From positions 24,398 to 88,397 of the forward strand of contig NZ_QKZT01000010.1 of the NCBI RefSeq assembly GCF_003254055.1: a DNA stretch of 64,000 nucleotides. Reading direction: 5' to 3'. Source of the DNA: Algoriphagus chordae. GTDB lineage: Bacteria; Bacteroidota; Bacteroidia; Cytophagales; Cyclobacteriaceae. A program made the position numbers and the translations under genes. The notes beneath the pieces were generated by a model. That model saw nothing but the letters and a program-made list of their open reading frames with translations. It was not told the origin of the DNA and made no database searches. Positions 1 through 7,938 of this stretch are shown piece after piece (the first letter of the stretch is position 1; each line of letters opens with the position of its first letter).

Positions 1-2
1 GA

Positions 3-62
3 TTAGTCGAAACAGACACGATAAATCCGAATCCTACCCGTGGAATTGCAATGCACGCCTAA
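3..62 (+). CDS. C-terminal end of an unidentified protein (partial)
   Basis: An open frame runs in from the left edge and stops at the TAA at 60-62. The visible tail of about 19 residues contains ETDTINPNPTRG and ends GIAMHA. Its polar, proline-rich composition looks like real coding sequence, but I cannot assign a family from so little. It lies just upstream of the cobalamin adenosyltransferase gene on the same strand, with about 60 bp between them that contain a promoter-like element, so it is probably a separate unit. Confidence 0.45.
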   Translation, partial: LVETDTINPNPTRGIAMHA

Positions 63-90
63 TCACACCTTATAATTTCAAATAGATTCT

Positions 91-98
91 TATTTTTG
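91..98 (+). promoter_or_regulatory. Bacteroidota-type -7 promoter element (TATTTTTG)
   Basis: TATTTTTG fits the TAnnTTTG consensus of the Bacteroidota primary sigma factor and lies 24 nt before the ATG of the adenosyltransferase gene. No convincing -33 TTG is seen at the expected spacing, so the call rests on the -7 element and its position. Confidence 0.4.
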
Positions 99-122
99 TC
101 CTAAGAGAAGACGGACAAGGAG

Positions 123-674
123 ATGAAAATCTATACTAAAACAGGCGATCAAGGAACCACATCATTGTTGGGAGGAACACGTGTACCCAAATCTGATTTG
201 AGAATAGATGCCTATGGGACTGTAGATGAGCTCAACTCTTATATAGGGCTGCTCCGTGATCAAGCTGTAAATGACAAACGATCTGATCTTTTAAAGGAAA
301 TTCAGGATCGCTTATTTACTCTTGGCGCTGATCTGGCCACAGCTCCTGGCAAAGACAAAGTAAAAAAACCAGACTTACATCAAGCTGATATAGAAATTCT
401 GGAAAAAGAAATGGATCGAATGCAAGATTTGCTTCCTCCTCTTAGGGCTTTTATACTCCCAGGTGGACATCAATCCGTTTCATTTTGTCATCTTGCACGT
501 ACCGTCTGCCGTCGAGCAGAACGAATTACTGTTGAATTAACTTCTTTAGAACCAGTTTCTCAATTAGTCATTCAATACTTAAACCGACTTTCCGATTTTC
601 TTTTCGTCCTTGGCCGAATGATGGCTCAAGAGCTTGAAGTAGAAGAAGTAACCTGGAATCCCAGAAATATATAA
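123..674 (+). CDS. Cob(I)alamin adenosyltransferase, PduO type
   Basis: This enzyme transfers the adenosyl group of ATP to cob(I)alamin to make adenosylcobalamin, the cofactor of enzymes such as methylmalonyl-CoA mutase. The 183-residue length is normal for the family. The N-terminus has the hallmark MKIYTKTGDQGTTSLLGG followed by the YGTVDELNSYIG motif that shapes the ATP site. The C-terminal half has ARTVCRRAER, the conserved arginine-rich ATP/cobalamin-binding helix. It is a cytosolic five-helix-bundle trimer in the family. The start follows a TATTTTTG promoter element. The next gene, ilvE, begins 37 nt later on the same strand, so the two may be cotranscribed, although the pathways are not directly linked. 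Confidence 0.95.
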   Translation: MKIYTKTGDQGTTSLLGGTRVPKSDLRIDAYGTVDELNSYIGLLRDQAVNDKRSDLLKEIQDRLFTLGADLATAPGKDKVKKPDLHQADIEILEKEMDRMQDLLPPLRAFILPGGHQSVSFCHLARTVCRRAERITVELTSLEPVSQLVIQYLNRLSDFLFVLGRMMAQELEVEEVTWNPRNI

Positions 675-711
675 TTAGCTACCTGGCTCAGCCAGATTAA
701 AGGCAAAAACA

Positions 712-1779
712 ATGAAGACACAACTTGCCCTGCCGATAACTAAAGTTCAGAACTCTAGATTAGCGGAAACAGATTTTTCCAACTTAGTTTTTGGACGCAC
801 CGTCAGCGATCACATGTTTGTGGCTGATTACAAAAATGGAGAATGGTCTGATCTTAGAATTGAGCCTTATGCTCCTTTAAGTTTGAATCCTGCCAATGCT
901 ACACTGCATTACGGCCAATCAATTTTTGAAGGATTGAAAGCCTATAAGAATGAAGATGGGCAAATCTTAGTCTTCCGTGCTGATGCAAACTGGAGAAGAA
1001 TGAATGAGTCAGCAGAAAGAATGTGCATGCCATACCTTCCAGAAGAAATCTTTATGGAAGGAATGACACAGTTGCTCGACCTCGATAGAAACTGGGTACC
1101 TACTGCTAAAGGAGCCTCACTTTATGTGAGACCTTATATGTTTGCTACTGATGATTACATTGGAGTCAAGCCTTCTGATAGTTATAAATTCATCATTTTC
1201 ACCTGTCCAGTAGGAAACTACTACAACAAACCCGTAAGTGTCAAGGTAGAAACAACTTTTACCCGTGCTAATGAAGGTGGAACAGGTGCAGCCAAAACAG
1301 CAGGTAATTACGCCGCATCACTTTATCCTGCACGACAAGCACAAAAAGCAGGTTACGATCAACTGCTTTGGACAGATGGGAAATCGCACAGTAAGATCGA
1401 GGAATCTGGTACCATGAACATCATGTTCAAAATCAACGGTACTATTATCACTGCTCCTACGACTACCGGAACAATCCTGAAAGGAATTACAAGGAACTCG
1501 GTTATACAATTGGCGAAAGATTGGGACGAGACTCTAGAAGAAAGATTCCTAACCGTAGCAGAATTGGAAAAAGCTTTAATAGATGGGACACTTGAGGAAG
1601 CCTTCGGAACAGGTACTGCCGCTACGATCGCACATGTAGAACGAATCAATGTGAATGGAAAAGACTATACCCTTCCAACAAAACCTGCTGATGCATTTTC
1701 GCATAGAGTACTTGCAGAACTAGATGGAATCAAATATGCTGAGCTGGCAGATCCACATAATTGGATCATTTCAATCTAA
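712..1779 (+). CDS. ilvE: Branched-chain amino acid aminotransferase
   Basis: This PLP-dependent fold-type IV transaminase carries out the last step of valine, leucine and isoleucine synthesis and the first step of their breakdown, using 2-oxoglutarate/glutamate. The 355 residues match the group II (long) BCAT family. The motif GGTGAAKTAGNYAAS places the PLP-binding lysine at about residue 195. LHYGQSIFEGLKAY (about 65-78) and the C-terminal GTGTAATIAHVERI phosphate-binding segment are also typical. It is cytosolic. It ends at a strong hairpin shared with the convergent GreA-like gene. Open frames on the opposite strand within it are shadows. Confidence 0.96.
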   Translation: MKTQLALPITKVQNSRLAETDFSNLVFGRTVSDHMFVADYKNGEWSDLRIEPYAPLSLNPANATLHYGQSIFEGLKAYKNEDGQILVFRADANWRRMNESAERMCMPYLPEEIFMEGMTQLLDLDRNWVPTAKGASLYVRPYMFATDDYIGVKPSDSYKFIIFTCPVGNYYNKPVSVKVETTFTRANEGGTGAAKTAGNYAASLYPARQAQKAGYDQLLWTDGKSHSKIEESGTMNIMFKINGTIITAPTTTGTILKGITRNSVIQLAKDWDETLEERFLTVAELEKALIDGTLEEAFGTGTAATIAHVERINVNGKDYTLPTKPADAFSHRVLAELDGIKYAELADPHNWIISI

Positions 1780-1792
1780 AAAAACACACTTA

Positions 1793-1842
1793 CATAATGT
1801 AAAAGGCTGTCTATTCAAAATAGGCAGCCTTTTTACATTATG
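1793..1842. terminator. Bidirectional terminator between ilvE and the GreA-like gene
   Basis: A long dyad pairs CATAATGT...AAAAGGCTGTCTATT with AATAGGCAGCCTTTTT...ACATTATG across a three-base loop, with one G-U type mismatch. T-runs on either side of the GC core let it work for both convergent genes. It overlaps the last codon of the minus-strand gene. Confidence 0.8.
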
Positions 1843-2221
1843 AAACAACAGAAGTTCCAACCGTTAGAATTTTTAATTTTTTCAAACCCCCAGGCAATAC
1901 CCATTCAATCTCCATCCCTTCCTGGAAACCAATAAGCGCAACTCCAAGAGGAGAAAGAATAGACAGCTTCTTTTCAGCTATGTTGCCATCCTTGGGTAAT
2001 GTCAATTGGAAATTCAACAGTTGACCGGAAGAGACATCCTGAACTTCAAAAACTGAGTTAATACGAATTACCTGAGGTTCAATTTTTGAATCAGGAACTT
2101 TCTTGGCTTTTTCTATCTCTCTAGCAAGCAAAGAAATTTCCTTGGTAATCATATGGGAAGGAGTATTTAAGATCAACTCCTTGATAGTGCTATAATCTGA
2201 TTTGGTGAGTATCGGCTTCAT
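1838..2221 (-). CDS. GreA/GreB-family C-terminal-domain protein (Rnk-like)
   Basis: A small cytosolic protein (about 127 residues from the preferred start at 2221, MKPILTKSDY) related to the transcript-cleavage factors GreA/GreB and to Rnk. The N-terminal part is a short helical region, and the C-terminal half has the FKBP-like Gre domain, with VFEVQDVSSGQLLNFQLTLP and LSILSPLGVALIGFQEG (the 'SPLG.AL.G...G' signature). It lacks the long acidic coiled coil of true GreA, so it may bind RNA polymerase without strong cleavage stimulation; that is family inference. An upstream ATG at 2248 would add a leader MGSLIYFIN that looks unlike the family and is not favoured. It is convergent with ilvE. Confidence 0.8.
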   Translation of the reverse strand: MKPILTKSDYSTIKELILNTPSHMITKEISLLAREIEKAKKVPDSKIEPQVIRINSVFEVQDVSSGQLLNFQLTLPKDGNIAEKKLSILSPLGVALIGFQEGMEIEWVLPGGLKKLKILTVGTSVVS

Positions 2222-2591
2222 ATTAATAAAATAAATAAGTGAACCCAAGGCTATTATGCCTCGGGTAAGAAATGAGTGAAGTCTGTAAAAATTGCCCTCC
2301 TTACGTAATAATAGAAATCACTGAGGGCTAAGGAATAAAGGCTTTATTCTTTTGGCAAAGCACACTAACATCTGGACTGACGGCTAGAGCTGCAGTTAAA
2401 ATACCAAATGGAATATGTGATTTAAGTGAATTCAAAATCTGATTATTTTCATTAAAACAGCCAAATAGGTAAATCCCTGCTATTTCTATTACTTATACCA
2501 CCTACGTTGATTCACCAAAAAAGGTTGACACATTAATGAATACAGAGATAAATAGTTCGATTTACCTCTGCAAAAGAAAACCACACAAAAA
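2222..2591. other. Non-coding interval with small hairpins
   Basis: No credible gene is seen in these 370 bases. Three inverted repeats can be read: CCCAAGGC/GCCTCGGG near 2245-2266, GCCCTC/GAGGGC at 2294-2299 and 2323-2328, and the perfect GAATAAA/TTTATTC at 2333-2349. None has a clear T-run in the orientation needed to end the hemerythrin operon, so their role is open. The promoter of the GreA-like gene must lie at the left end. Confidence 0.4.
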
Positions 2592-3086
2592 CTAAGATCT
2601 ATTCCGCTTCTGATTTCTTCCAGTTCCAATAATCATCTCCCATTCTTGTTCTTCTTCGTCGGCTGAGTTATGCTGATCTACTGCAGCCAATTGCTCAGGA
2701 TTTGCTACCTCTTGGATTTGATTGAAAAGAATACGCTCTTCAAATCGAATGTGTTTCTCTAAAGCAACCTGTAGGTAATTCAAAAACTCATAATCCATTT
2801 CATCCTGAGAAAACAGCTTTTTCAATTCAGCATGTTCTGCAAGAGCCTGTTGTATGAGCTCGTTTTCCGCTCCCAATATTGGAAATACTACAGCTTCCTC
2901 CTCAGCAAAATGTGAAATCAAATGAGCATCCCAGAACCAAAGTGCATGAGCCTTCATTCTATTTACATCAATTCCTCTCTTCACTCCAGATCTAATCTTC
3001 CAGCAGAACAATAAGCCGTGATGGTGATCACGGCTTAAAGGCTGAAGTACTAGGTGTCTTTTTATTGGCTTATTAGGCATAGACAA
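2592..3086 (-). CDS. Hemerythrin-domain cation-binding protein
   Basis: A 164-residue cytosolic protein with a four-helix hemerythrin fold that probably holds a di-iron centre. Likely ligands are the histidine cluster RDHHHG near residues 20-24, HFAEEEAVVFP in the middle, HAEL, and HIRFEERILF in the C-terminal half. The N-terminal KPIKRHLVLQPLSRDHH resembles proteins annotated as hemerythrin HHE cation-binding proteins in Bacteroidota. It overlaps the 3' end of the ric gene by 14 bp and is the last gene of the Rrf2-membrane protein-ric series. This context suggests work in nitrosative or oxidative stress, perhaps as an O2/NO-binding or iron-handling partner of Ric; that role is inferred. Confidence 0.88.
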   Translation of the reverse strand: MSMPNKPIKRHLVLQPLSRDHHHGLLFCWKIRSGVKRGIDVNRMKAHALWFWDAHLISHFAEEEAVVFPILGAENELIQQALAEHAELKKLFSQDEMDYEFLNYLQVALEKHIRFEERILFNQIQEVANPEQLAAVDQHNSADEEEQEWEMIIGTGRNQKRNRS

Positions 3087-3801
3087 GGGTCTTTTCTAAT
3101 TCAATTGCGTTAGGAAATAAAATATTGTTCTCCAAGTGAATATGCATGTGCAAATCCTGCTCAAATTCCTTCAATAAGGAAAAGGTAACCATATAAGTTG
3201 TACATGCTCCTACTGGAGGAGTATAATCATTTGTCAATTCAGCAATTATTCTGAATCGCTCTCCTTCTGCTGCATGCTCGTCTTTCATCATCTCTACTGG
3301 ATTCTCTACGCTACCAAAATGGCTAGGCTCCAATTCAGTTTTTCCTTCTGCTGCTTCCACCATTTTTTTAACAAATGGGAATAGAATAAATTCCTCTTTC
3401 TTCATGTGCGCAGTAAGCTCTCCTGCTGATCCTAAAAACAGCTCCTGAACTTCATGCAGTTCTGGGTGTAAGTCTCCATGGACTTTTACAATCTTAGCAA
3501 GCATCGGCTTGATCTCTGTGATTCGAGTTTCTACATATCGATGATGCTTTTTTTCAATATAAGTAGCCAGCAAATCAAGTGGCCAAGAATTGAAGTCTGA
3601 AGAGGATGCATCGTTTGTTTGAGCAGCTGCATTCAATTGTTCGATTAAACCATCGACAGCAACATCCTTCTTAGCACATGCTTCTTCTACAGTTCTATTG
3701 CCTTGACAGCAAAAGTCAATTTTGTTTTTCTGAAATACAGTTGCATATCGGTAATCTTGAGCCACCAATTCGCCGATGATTGAGTTGTTTGAAAGTGTCA
3801 T
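3073..3801 (-). CDS. ric: Iron-sulfur cluster repair di-iron protein (Ric/ScdA/YtfE)
   Basis: The 242-residue length and two-domain layout fit ScdA/YtfE. Residues 1-60 form the ScdA_N (DUF542) domain with the hallmark IDFCCQGNRTVEEAC (Cys31, Cys32 and Cys42). The rest is a hemerythrin-like domain with ligand candidates in KKHHRYVE, VHGDLHPELHEV, LTAHMKKEE, MKDEHAAEGER and HMHIHLENNILFP. Family members repair Fe-S clusters damaged by NO or peroxide, or reduce NO, in the cytosol. The start overlaps the stop of the upstream membrane protein by 4 bp and its end overlaps the hemerythrin gene, so the three are translationally coupled. An Rrf2 gene of the [2Fe-2S] type sits just upstream, a common regulatory link. 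Confidence 0.94.
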   Translation of the reverse strand: MTLSNNSIIGELVAQDYRYATVFQKNKIDFCCQGNRTVEEACAKKDVAVDGLIEQLNAAAQTNDASSSDFNSWPLDLLATYIEKKHHRYVETRITEIKPMLAKIVKVHGDLHPELHEVQELFLGSAGELTAHMKKEEFILFPFVKKMVEAAEGKTELEPSHFGSVENPVEMMKDEHAAEGERFRIIAELTNDYTPPVGACTTYMVTFSLLKEFEQDLHMHIHLENNILFPNAIELEKTLVYA

Positions 3802-4241
3802 AGTTCTACTGATTTAAAATGTGAAATTGCGAAAATGATAAGTGATGTTACTTTCACAATCTCCATTGCTACATAATAGAAATGATGATTGGAAGCTGGT
3901 AAATCGTGTACATGTATAATTAACTCTGCTCGCGCGTCCAGCAGCGGCAAAAGCCAGGCAGTCTGGATAATCAAAAGCAGTAAGGCTATTGCAAAAGCAA
4001 TAAGTTTGGGACTAGCCCAGTTTTCTTTGCTTACAATTCTGCTGATCAATATTGCTATCGCAAAGACCCACTCTACTTTGTTGAGTGCCTCAAAAACCAA
4101 CCTGCCTATACCCAATCCCATAGGAACGGTGATTCCCGGAGCTCTAAACTTCAACCAAGCCTCCATGAAACTGATAGCAGATACAAAGCCAACCCAGAGT
4201 AACGTGGACATTAGAGATATTGGGTTTTTGACAAGTGACAT
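3798..4241 (-). CDS. Small integral membrane protein of the ric operon (unknown function)
   Basis: This 147-residue protein has about four hydrophobic segments: roughly residues 8-28, 58-72, 80-100 and 125-142. I do not recognise the family. Conserved-looking polar positions include MEAWLKFRAPG, GLGIGRLVFEALNKVEW and HVHDLPASNHHFYYVAMEI; the histidines and acidic residues near membrane segments could bind a metal or haem, but this is speculation. It is the first gene of the ric-hemerythrin operon and overlaps ric by 4 bp (ATGA). A half-conserved copy of an inverted-repeat motif lies 27 bp upstream of its start. Context points to NO or oxygen stress, for example as a sensor or membrane detoxification subunit. 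Confidence 0.75.
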   Translation of the reverse strand: MSLVKNPISLMSTLLWVGFVSAISFMEAWLKFRAPGITVPMGLGIGRLVFEALNKVEWVFAIAILISRIVSKENWASPKLIAFAIALLLLIIQTAWLLPLLDARAELIIHVHDLPASNHHFYYVAMEIVKVTSLIIFAISHFKSVEL

Positions 4242-4267
4242 AGAGTTAAAGTCCTGGGTATAATCTT

Positions 4268-4280
4268 ATTTATGATAGTT
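4268..4280. promoter_or_regulatory. Candidate Rrf2 operator, imperfect copy (ATTTATGATAGTT)
   Basis: The left half ATTTAT matches the perfect inverted repeat upstream of the rrf2 gene (4791-4803), and the right half is degenerate (ATAGTT against ATAAAT). It lies 27-39 bp upstream of the ric-operon start. That the Rrf2 protein binds here is inference. Confidence 0.35.
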
Positions 4281-4306
4281 TTATCTTAAATAGATTCAAA
4301 TTTTTT

Positions 4307-4741
4307 TTATCTCATTAGAATAGATTCTCCTGCTTTCAGTCCTTCTGCTAATTCCAATATCGAAGTAGAGTTTAGCATATTTTTGAGGTCAGCTCTGATT
4401 TGAACAAATTTAAAGTGCATAGGACAAGGCTGTTCATCATCACATTCCTTCAACCCCAATCCACAGCCATTAAATATGGAATCACCATCGATGGCCGTCA
4501 CGATATCACTCATTTTAATCTGCTCCATTCGGTGTTTATCAATGTAAAATCCACCATAAGGACCAGTCACTGACTGCACGATGTTCTCCTTCACCAATGC
4601 TCCCACAATTTTGGCAGTGAAAGCAATCGGTGAATCAGTATTCTCTACTACCTCCCCTATCTTCACACGTCTATCGAGCATAGACTGAGAGGCTATATAG
4701 ATGATTGATTTAATTCCATATTCGCAGGCTTTTGAAAACAT
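4307..4741 (-). CDS. Rrf2-family transcriptional regulator with likely [2Fe-2S] cluster
   Basis: A 144-residue winged-helix Rrf2 protein. The N-terminal MFSKACEYGIKSIIYIASQS is the family's first helix, followed by the DNA-binding wing around residues 28-68 (VTGPYGGFYI). Cysteines 93, 100 and 106 (CGLGLKEC...PC) are the three-Cys cluster signature of NsrR/IscR/RsrR-type sensors, so it probably binds a redox- or NO-sensitive Fe-S cluster. It is followed 65 bp later on the same strand by the membrane protein-ric-hemerythrin operon, which it likely controls along with itself. A perfect ATTTAT-C-ATAAAT palindrome lies 50 bp upstream of its start. The exact signal (NO, O2 or cluster status) cannot be read from sequence. 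Confidence 0.92.
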   Translation of the reverse strand: MFSKACEYGIKSIIYIASQSMLDRRVKIGEVVENTDSPIAFTAKIVGALVKENIVQSVTGPYGGFYIDKHRMEQIKMSDIVTAIDGDSIFNGCGLGLKECDDEQPCPMHFKFVQIRADLKNMLNSTSILELAEGLKAGESILMR

Positions 4742-4790
4742 CGCTTGTCATTAATTGCTCAAATGTAAAGGAATATTTAATTTAAGACAA

Positions 4791-4803
4791 ATTTATCATA
4801 AAT
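4791..4803. promoter_or_regulatory. Candidate Rrf2 operator (ATTTATCATAAAT palindrome)
   Basis: A perfect 6+1+6 inverted repeat located 50-62 bp upstream of the rrf2 start codon. A partly conserved copy is found in front of the adjacent ric operon. Position and duplication suggest an autoregulatory operator. Confidence 0.45.
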
Positions 4804-4932
4804 GAAATTTGATCTTTTCCAATAGCATTCCGGTCAGGCTATTTAAACATTAAAACTAGCCAAGAAACTTTATTACTACATTTCTAGCGCATACAGCAAA
4901 CTTTTTCCCACATTTTGCTTTTCTTTAGAACA

Positions 4933-5439
4933 ATGAAAAGCCTAGTACTCTTTTTTCTAATTTCCGCCATTTCGCTCTCCACTTTTGCTCAGGGGACAGA
5001 TTTCATAATCCTCAAAAGAGGTGCAAAGCAAAAAACCCAAATAAGATATTACCCAGGGGAAACCATCACTTATAAAAGCACAAAAATTGACTATTTCGTC
5101 ACCGACGTAATCCAAAGCATAGATCAAAACTACATCTATCTTAGCGAGAACATTCTTTCCCCCGAGACCATTACAGAAATAGACATACGGGACAAAGATC
5201 GAAGAAACGGCACATTAAGAGCGATGACCGTTTTGACACTGAGTGCGGGAGTGATATTACTTGGAGCTGAATCTATTAATAGCATTTACCAATCCCATGA
5301 ATTCTCAATCAGCAGCGGGGTAGGACTTGCCTCAGGGATATTAATAGGAACGGGACTTGCGATGCTTCCCCTACGATACAAAACATTCAAAAATTCAGGG
5401 CGAAATAAAATCCAACTCATTCAAATGCGAATGGATTAA
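4933..5439 (+). CDS. Secreted/periplasmic protein of unknown function
   Basis: The preferred start is the ATG at 4933, giving 168 residues that begin with a typical signal peptide (MKSLVLFFLISAISLSTFAQ, cleavage after AQ). A more upstream in-frame ATG at 4915 would precede the signal sequence. The mature part is beta-rich and polar (FIILKRGAKQKTQIRYYPGE...). A hydrophobic, glycine-rich region at the C-terminal side (LRAMTVLTLSAGVILLGAES and SSGVGLASGILIGTGLAMLPL) could form two membrane helices. The short LKRG.K..QIRYYPGE pattern is common in small unclassified Bacteroidota envelope proteins. Function is not assigned. It lies just before prfB on the same strand but has its own upstream region. 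Confidence 0.65.
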   Translation: MKSLVLFFLISAISLSTFAQGTDFIILKRGAKQKTQIRYYPGETITYKSTKIDYFVTDVIQSIDQNYIYLSENILSPETITEIDIRDKDRRNGTLRAMTVLTLSAGVILLGAESINSIYQSHEFSISSGVGLASGILIGTGLAMLPLRYKTFKNSGRNKIQLIQMRMD

Positions 5440-5505
5440 TTGGAGATCTCTGGCATAAACAGATATTTTTTCAGACTTTTGCAGCTTAAATTTTAACCTA
5501 GACAG

Positions 5506-6607
5506 ATGACTTCAGAACAACTGAAAGACTTGAAAGCCCGCACATCGGCTTTGAGGAGGTATCTTTGACTACGATCGTAAGATTGCAGAAATAGAAGACC
5601 TAGAGGCCGTATCGGCCCAGCCTGATTTTTGGAACGATCCAGAGGAGGCAGAAAAAAGCATGAAACAGATTCAGGCTAGAAAAGCTTGGACCGGTTCATT
5701 CGAATCACTCAATAAAATCATCGAGGATCTCGACGTATTGTATGAGTTCTATAGCGCAGGTGAGGTTTCTGAAGAAGAAATCAAAACTGAGTACACCAAA
5801 GCAGAAGCAGAGGTACAAGAATTAGAACTCAAAAAAATGCTCTCTTCGGAGGAGGATCAGCTTAATGCAGTATTAGAAATCAACCCTGGCGCTGGAGGAA
5901 CAGAGAGTAATGACTGGGCCTCTATCCTCATGAGAATGTATATCATGTGGGGAGAGAAAAACGGCTATAAGGTTCGTGAAGTAGATGTACAATCTGGTGA
6001 TGTGGCAGGAATTAAATCTTGTACATTGGAATTCGAAGGGCCGCTAGCGTATGGATTTTTGAAATCTGAAACTGGTGTTCACCGATTGGTACGAATTTCC
6101 CCATTTGACTCAGGAGGAAGAAGACACACGTCTTTTGCTTCGGTGTATGCCTACCCTGAAGTGGATGATTCGATTGAAATCGATATCAACCCAGCAGATG
6201 TGGAATTGCATACTTCTAGATCAGGTGGAGCAGGTGGACAGAACGTGAATAAGGTGGAGACCAAAGTTCAATTGACTCACAAGCCTACTGGAATCGTAGT
6301 GGTTTGTCAGATTGAACGTTCACAGCTTGCCAACAGAGAGAAAGCTATGCAGATGCTGAAATCCCGTTTGTTTCAAATGGAATTGGAAAAGAGAAATGCA
6401 GAAATCGCAAAAATCGAATCTTCCAAGATGCGCGTAGATTTTGGTTCGCAAATCCGAAACTATGTACTCCATCCTTATAAACTAGTGAAGGATAACCGAA
6501 CGAATTTCGAGACTTCTGACACCCAGCATGTACTGGATGGCGGTTTGAATGAGTTTATGAAAGCATTCCTACTCGCACAGAGCGAAGAACAAGCAGGAAA
6601 AGACTAA
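5506..6607 (+). CDS. prfB: Peptide chain release factor 2, programmed +1 frameshift
   Basis: RF2 recognises UAA and UGA stop codons and triggers peptide release on the ribosome. Translation starts at ATG 5506 and reaches an in-frame TGA at 5566-5568 after 20 codons. The sequence there is AGGAGG TAT CTT TGA C: an internal Shine-Dalgarno-like AGGAGG three nucleotides before the CTT shift codon, the classic autoregulatory +1 slip. Reading resumes at GAC 5567 and continues to TAA 6605-6607, about 366 residues in total. The long frame contains the stop-codon reading motif RISPFDSGG (SPF, specific for RF2) and the catalytic [11 protein letters not shown] with GGQ at about residues 243-245. An automated call starting at 5660 would lose the N-terminus. 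Low RF2 levels favour the shift, giving feedback control. Confidence 0.96.
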
Positions 6608-6611
6608 TACG

Positions 6612-6641
6612 AAAGGCCAGGATTTAGATTCTGGCCTTTTT
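6612..6641 (+). terminator. Rho-independent terminator after prfB
   Basis: AAAGGCCAG and CTGGCCTTT form a perfect 9 bp stem around a 10 nt loop, followed by T residues, five bases after the prfB stop. Confidence 0.85.
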
Positions 6642-6656
6642 CCATCACCTTCTTTT

Positions 6657-7832
6657 ATGAAATTACGCTCTTCATTTTTTACATTCGATTTCACCTTACT
6701 CTGTCTGAGTTCCTTTCTGTTTTTTTCATCATTCAACATGATCATCCCAGAGCTCCCTGAGTACCTCAGCTCTCTGGGCGGAGAAGATTACAAGGGCTTT
6801 ATCATAGCCTTGTTTACACTTTCCGCTGGACTTTCTCGACCTTTCAGTGGAAAGCTAGCGGACAAAATAGGTAGAATCCCCGTGATGATGATCGGGGCCT
6901 CTGTCTGCTTCGTCGTTGGGATGCTTTATCCGCTTCTAAGCTTTGTAGGTGGCTTTCTATTTCTGCGATTTGCGCATGGATTCTCCACCGGCTTCACTCC
7001 CACTGGTGCCGCTGCCTATGTGGCTGACATTGTCCCTTACCAAAAGCGTGGCGAGGCTATGGGATTATTTTCACTTTTCGGTTCGATGGGAATGGCAGCA
7101 GGACCTGCTATCGGCGGATGGCTGGCTACGCTATTTTCGATAGAAACAGTTTTCTATGTTTCTGCCTTTACCGCTATATTTTCTATCCTGATTTTATTGA
7201 AGCTCAAAGAAACCCTGCCTAACAAAGAGCGGATTTCCTGGAAAATGTTTCAATTGAAAAGGCATGAGATAATAGAGAAGCGAGTGCTCTTTCCTTCGGG
7301 AATACTATTCCTTTGTTGCTTCTCTTTTGGGGTAGTTCTTACGATTATCCCAGATTTCTCAACTCATCTCGGGATAGAAAACAAAGGGCTCTTCTTTGGA
7401 GTGTTTACGTTATCATCTTTAGGAATCAGATTGTTGGCAGGCAAAACCTCTGATAGATATGGTAGAATTCCAGTCATGCGAGCTGCAAGTGCTACCTTAG
7501 TTGGCGCTATGGTTTTGATTGCTTTTGCAGAGAGCAAATTTGCTTTGCTCGGATCAGGAATTCTCTTCGGTTGTGCGGTAGGCATGTATAGCCCTACCAC
7601 GGCAGCATGGGTCATAGATCTGTCCCTGGACAAATTCCGAGGACGTGCATTAGCTACGATGTACATCTTTTTGGAAGCAGGCATAGGAATCGGAGCACTA
7701 GTCTCAGGCTTCCTATTTGCAAATAATCCGGATAATTTTCGTTTGGTATTTCTTACCAGTGCTGGCTTTGCAGGACTAGCATTTTTATTTTTACTTTTTG
7801 TAAAACAGAATCGGAGTATAGCAGTGGAATAA
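6657..7832 (+). CDS. MFS transporter, drug/metabolite type
   Basis: A 391-residue inner-membrane protein with about 12 hydrophobic segments and the major-facilitator loop signatures. GKLADKIGRIPVMMIGA near residues 65-82 is the loop 2-3 motif A, and GKTSDRYGRIPVMRAAS is its repeat in the second half. The segment RFAHGFSTGFTPTGAAAYVADIVP fits the motif B/C region of the DHA-type exporters. The substrate is unknown; family members export drugs or small metabolites by proton antiport. It begins 15 bp after the prfB terminator and stands alone, with no adjacent regulator. Confidence 0.88.
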   Translation: MKLRSSFFTFDFTLLCLSSFLFFSSFNMIIPELPEYLSSLGGEDYKGFIIALFTLSAGLSRPFSGKLADKIGRIPVMMIGASVCFVVGMLYPLLSFVGGFLFLRFAHGFSTGFTPTGAAAYVADIVPYQKRGEAMGLFSLFGSMGMAAGPAIGGWLATLFSIETVFYVSAFTAIFSILILLKLKETLPNKERISWKMFQLKRHEIIEKRVLFPSGILFLCCFSFGVVLTIIPDFSTHLGIENKGLFFGVFTLSSLGIRLLAGKTSDRYGRIPVMRAASATLVGAMVLIAFAESKFALLGSGILFGCAVGMYSPTTAAWVIDLSLDKFRGRALATMYIFLEAGIGIGALVSGFLFANNPDNFRLVFLTSAGFAGLAFLFLLFVKQNRSIAVE

Positions 7833-7844
7833 TGGGTGTCAAAT

Positions 7845-7935
7845 GGTTTCCCGCAAATTTACGCTGATAAAACCGCAGACTATACGCTGATCTTAAGATT
7901 ATTACCTGAAAAATAAGCGATAATCTGCAGGAACA
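7845..7935. repeat. Degenerate intergenic repeat remnant
   Basis: The interval between two convergent genes has repeated words of the type 'acgctgat' and 'ccgcaga', including ACGCTGATAAAACCGCAGA followed by ACGCTGATC, then an AGATTAT/ATAATCT inverted pair. This resembles the degenerate 'cgctgat...cgcagat' interspersed sequence often seen between Bacteroidota genes. No coding potential is seen. Confidence 0.35.
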
Positions 7936-7938
7936 ATT

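Noticed and set aside
1318..1649. Opposite-strand open frames inside ilvE
   Set aside because: They are shadows of a gene with clear BCAT motifs on the plus strand.
5660..6607. prfB starting at 5660
   Set aside because: The upstream region from 5506 encodes the missing RF2 N-terminus across a canonical +1 frameshift site.
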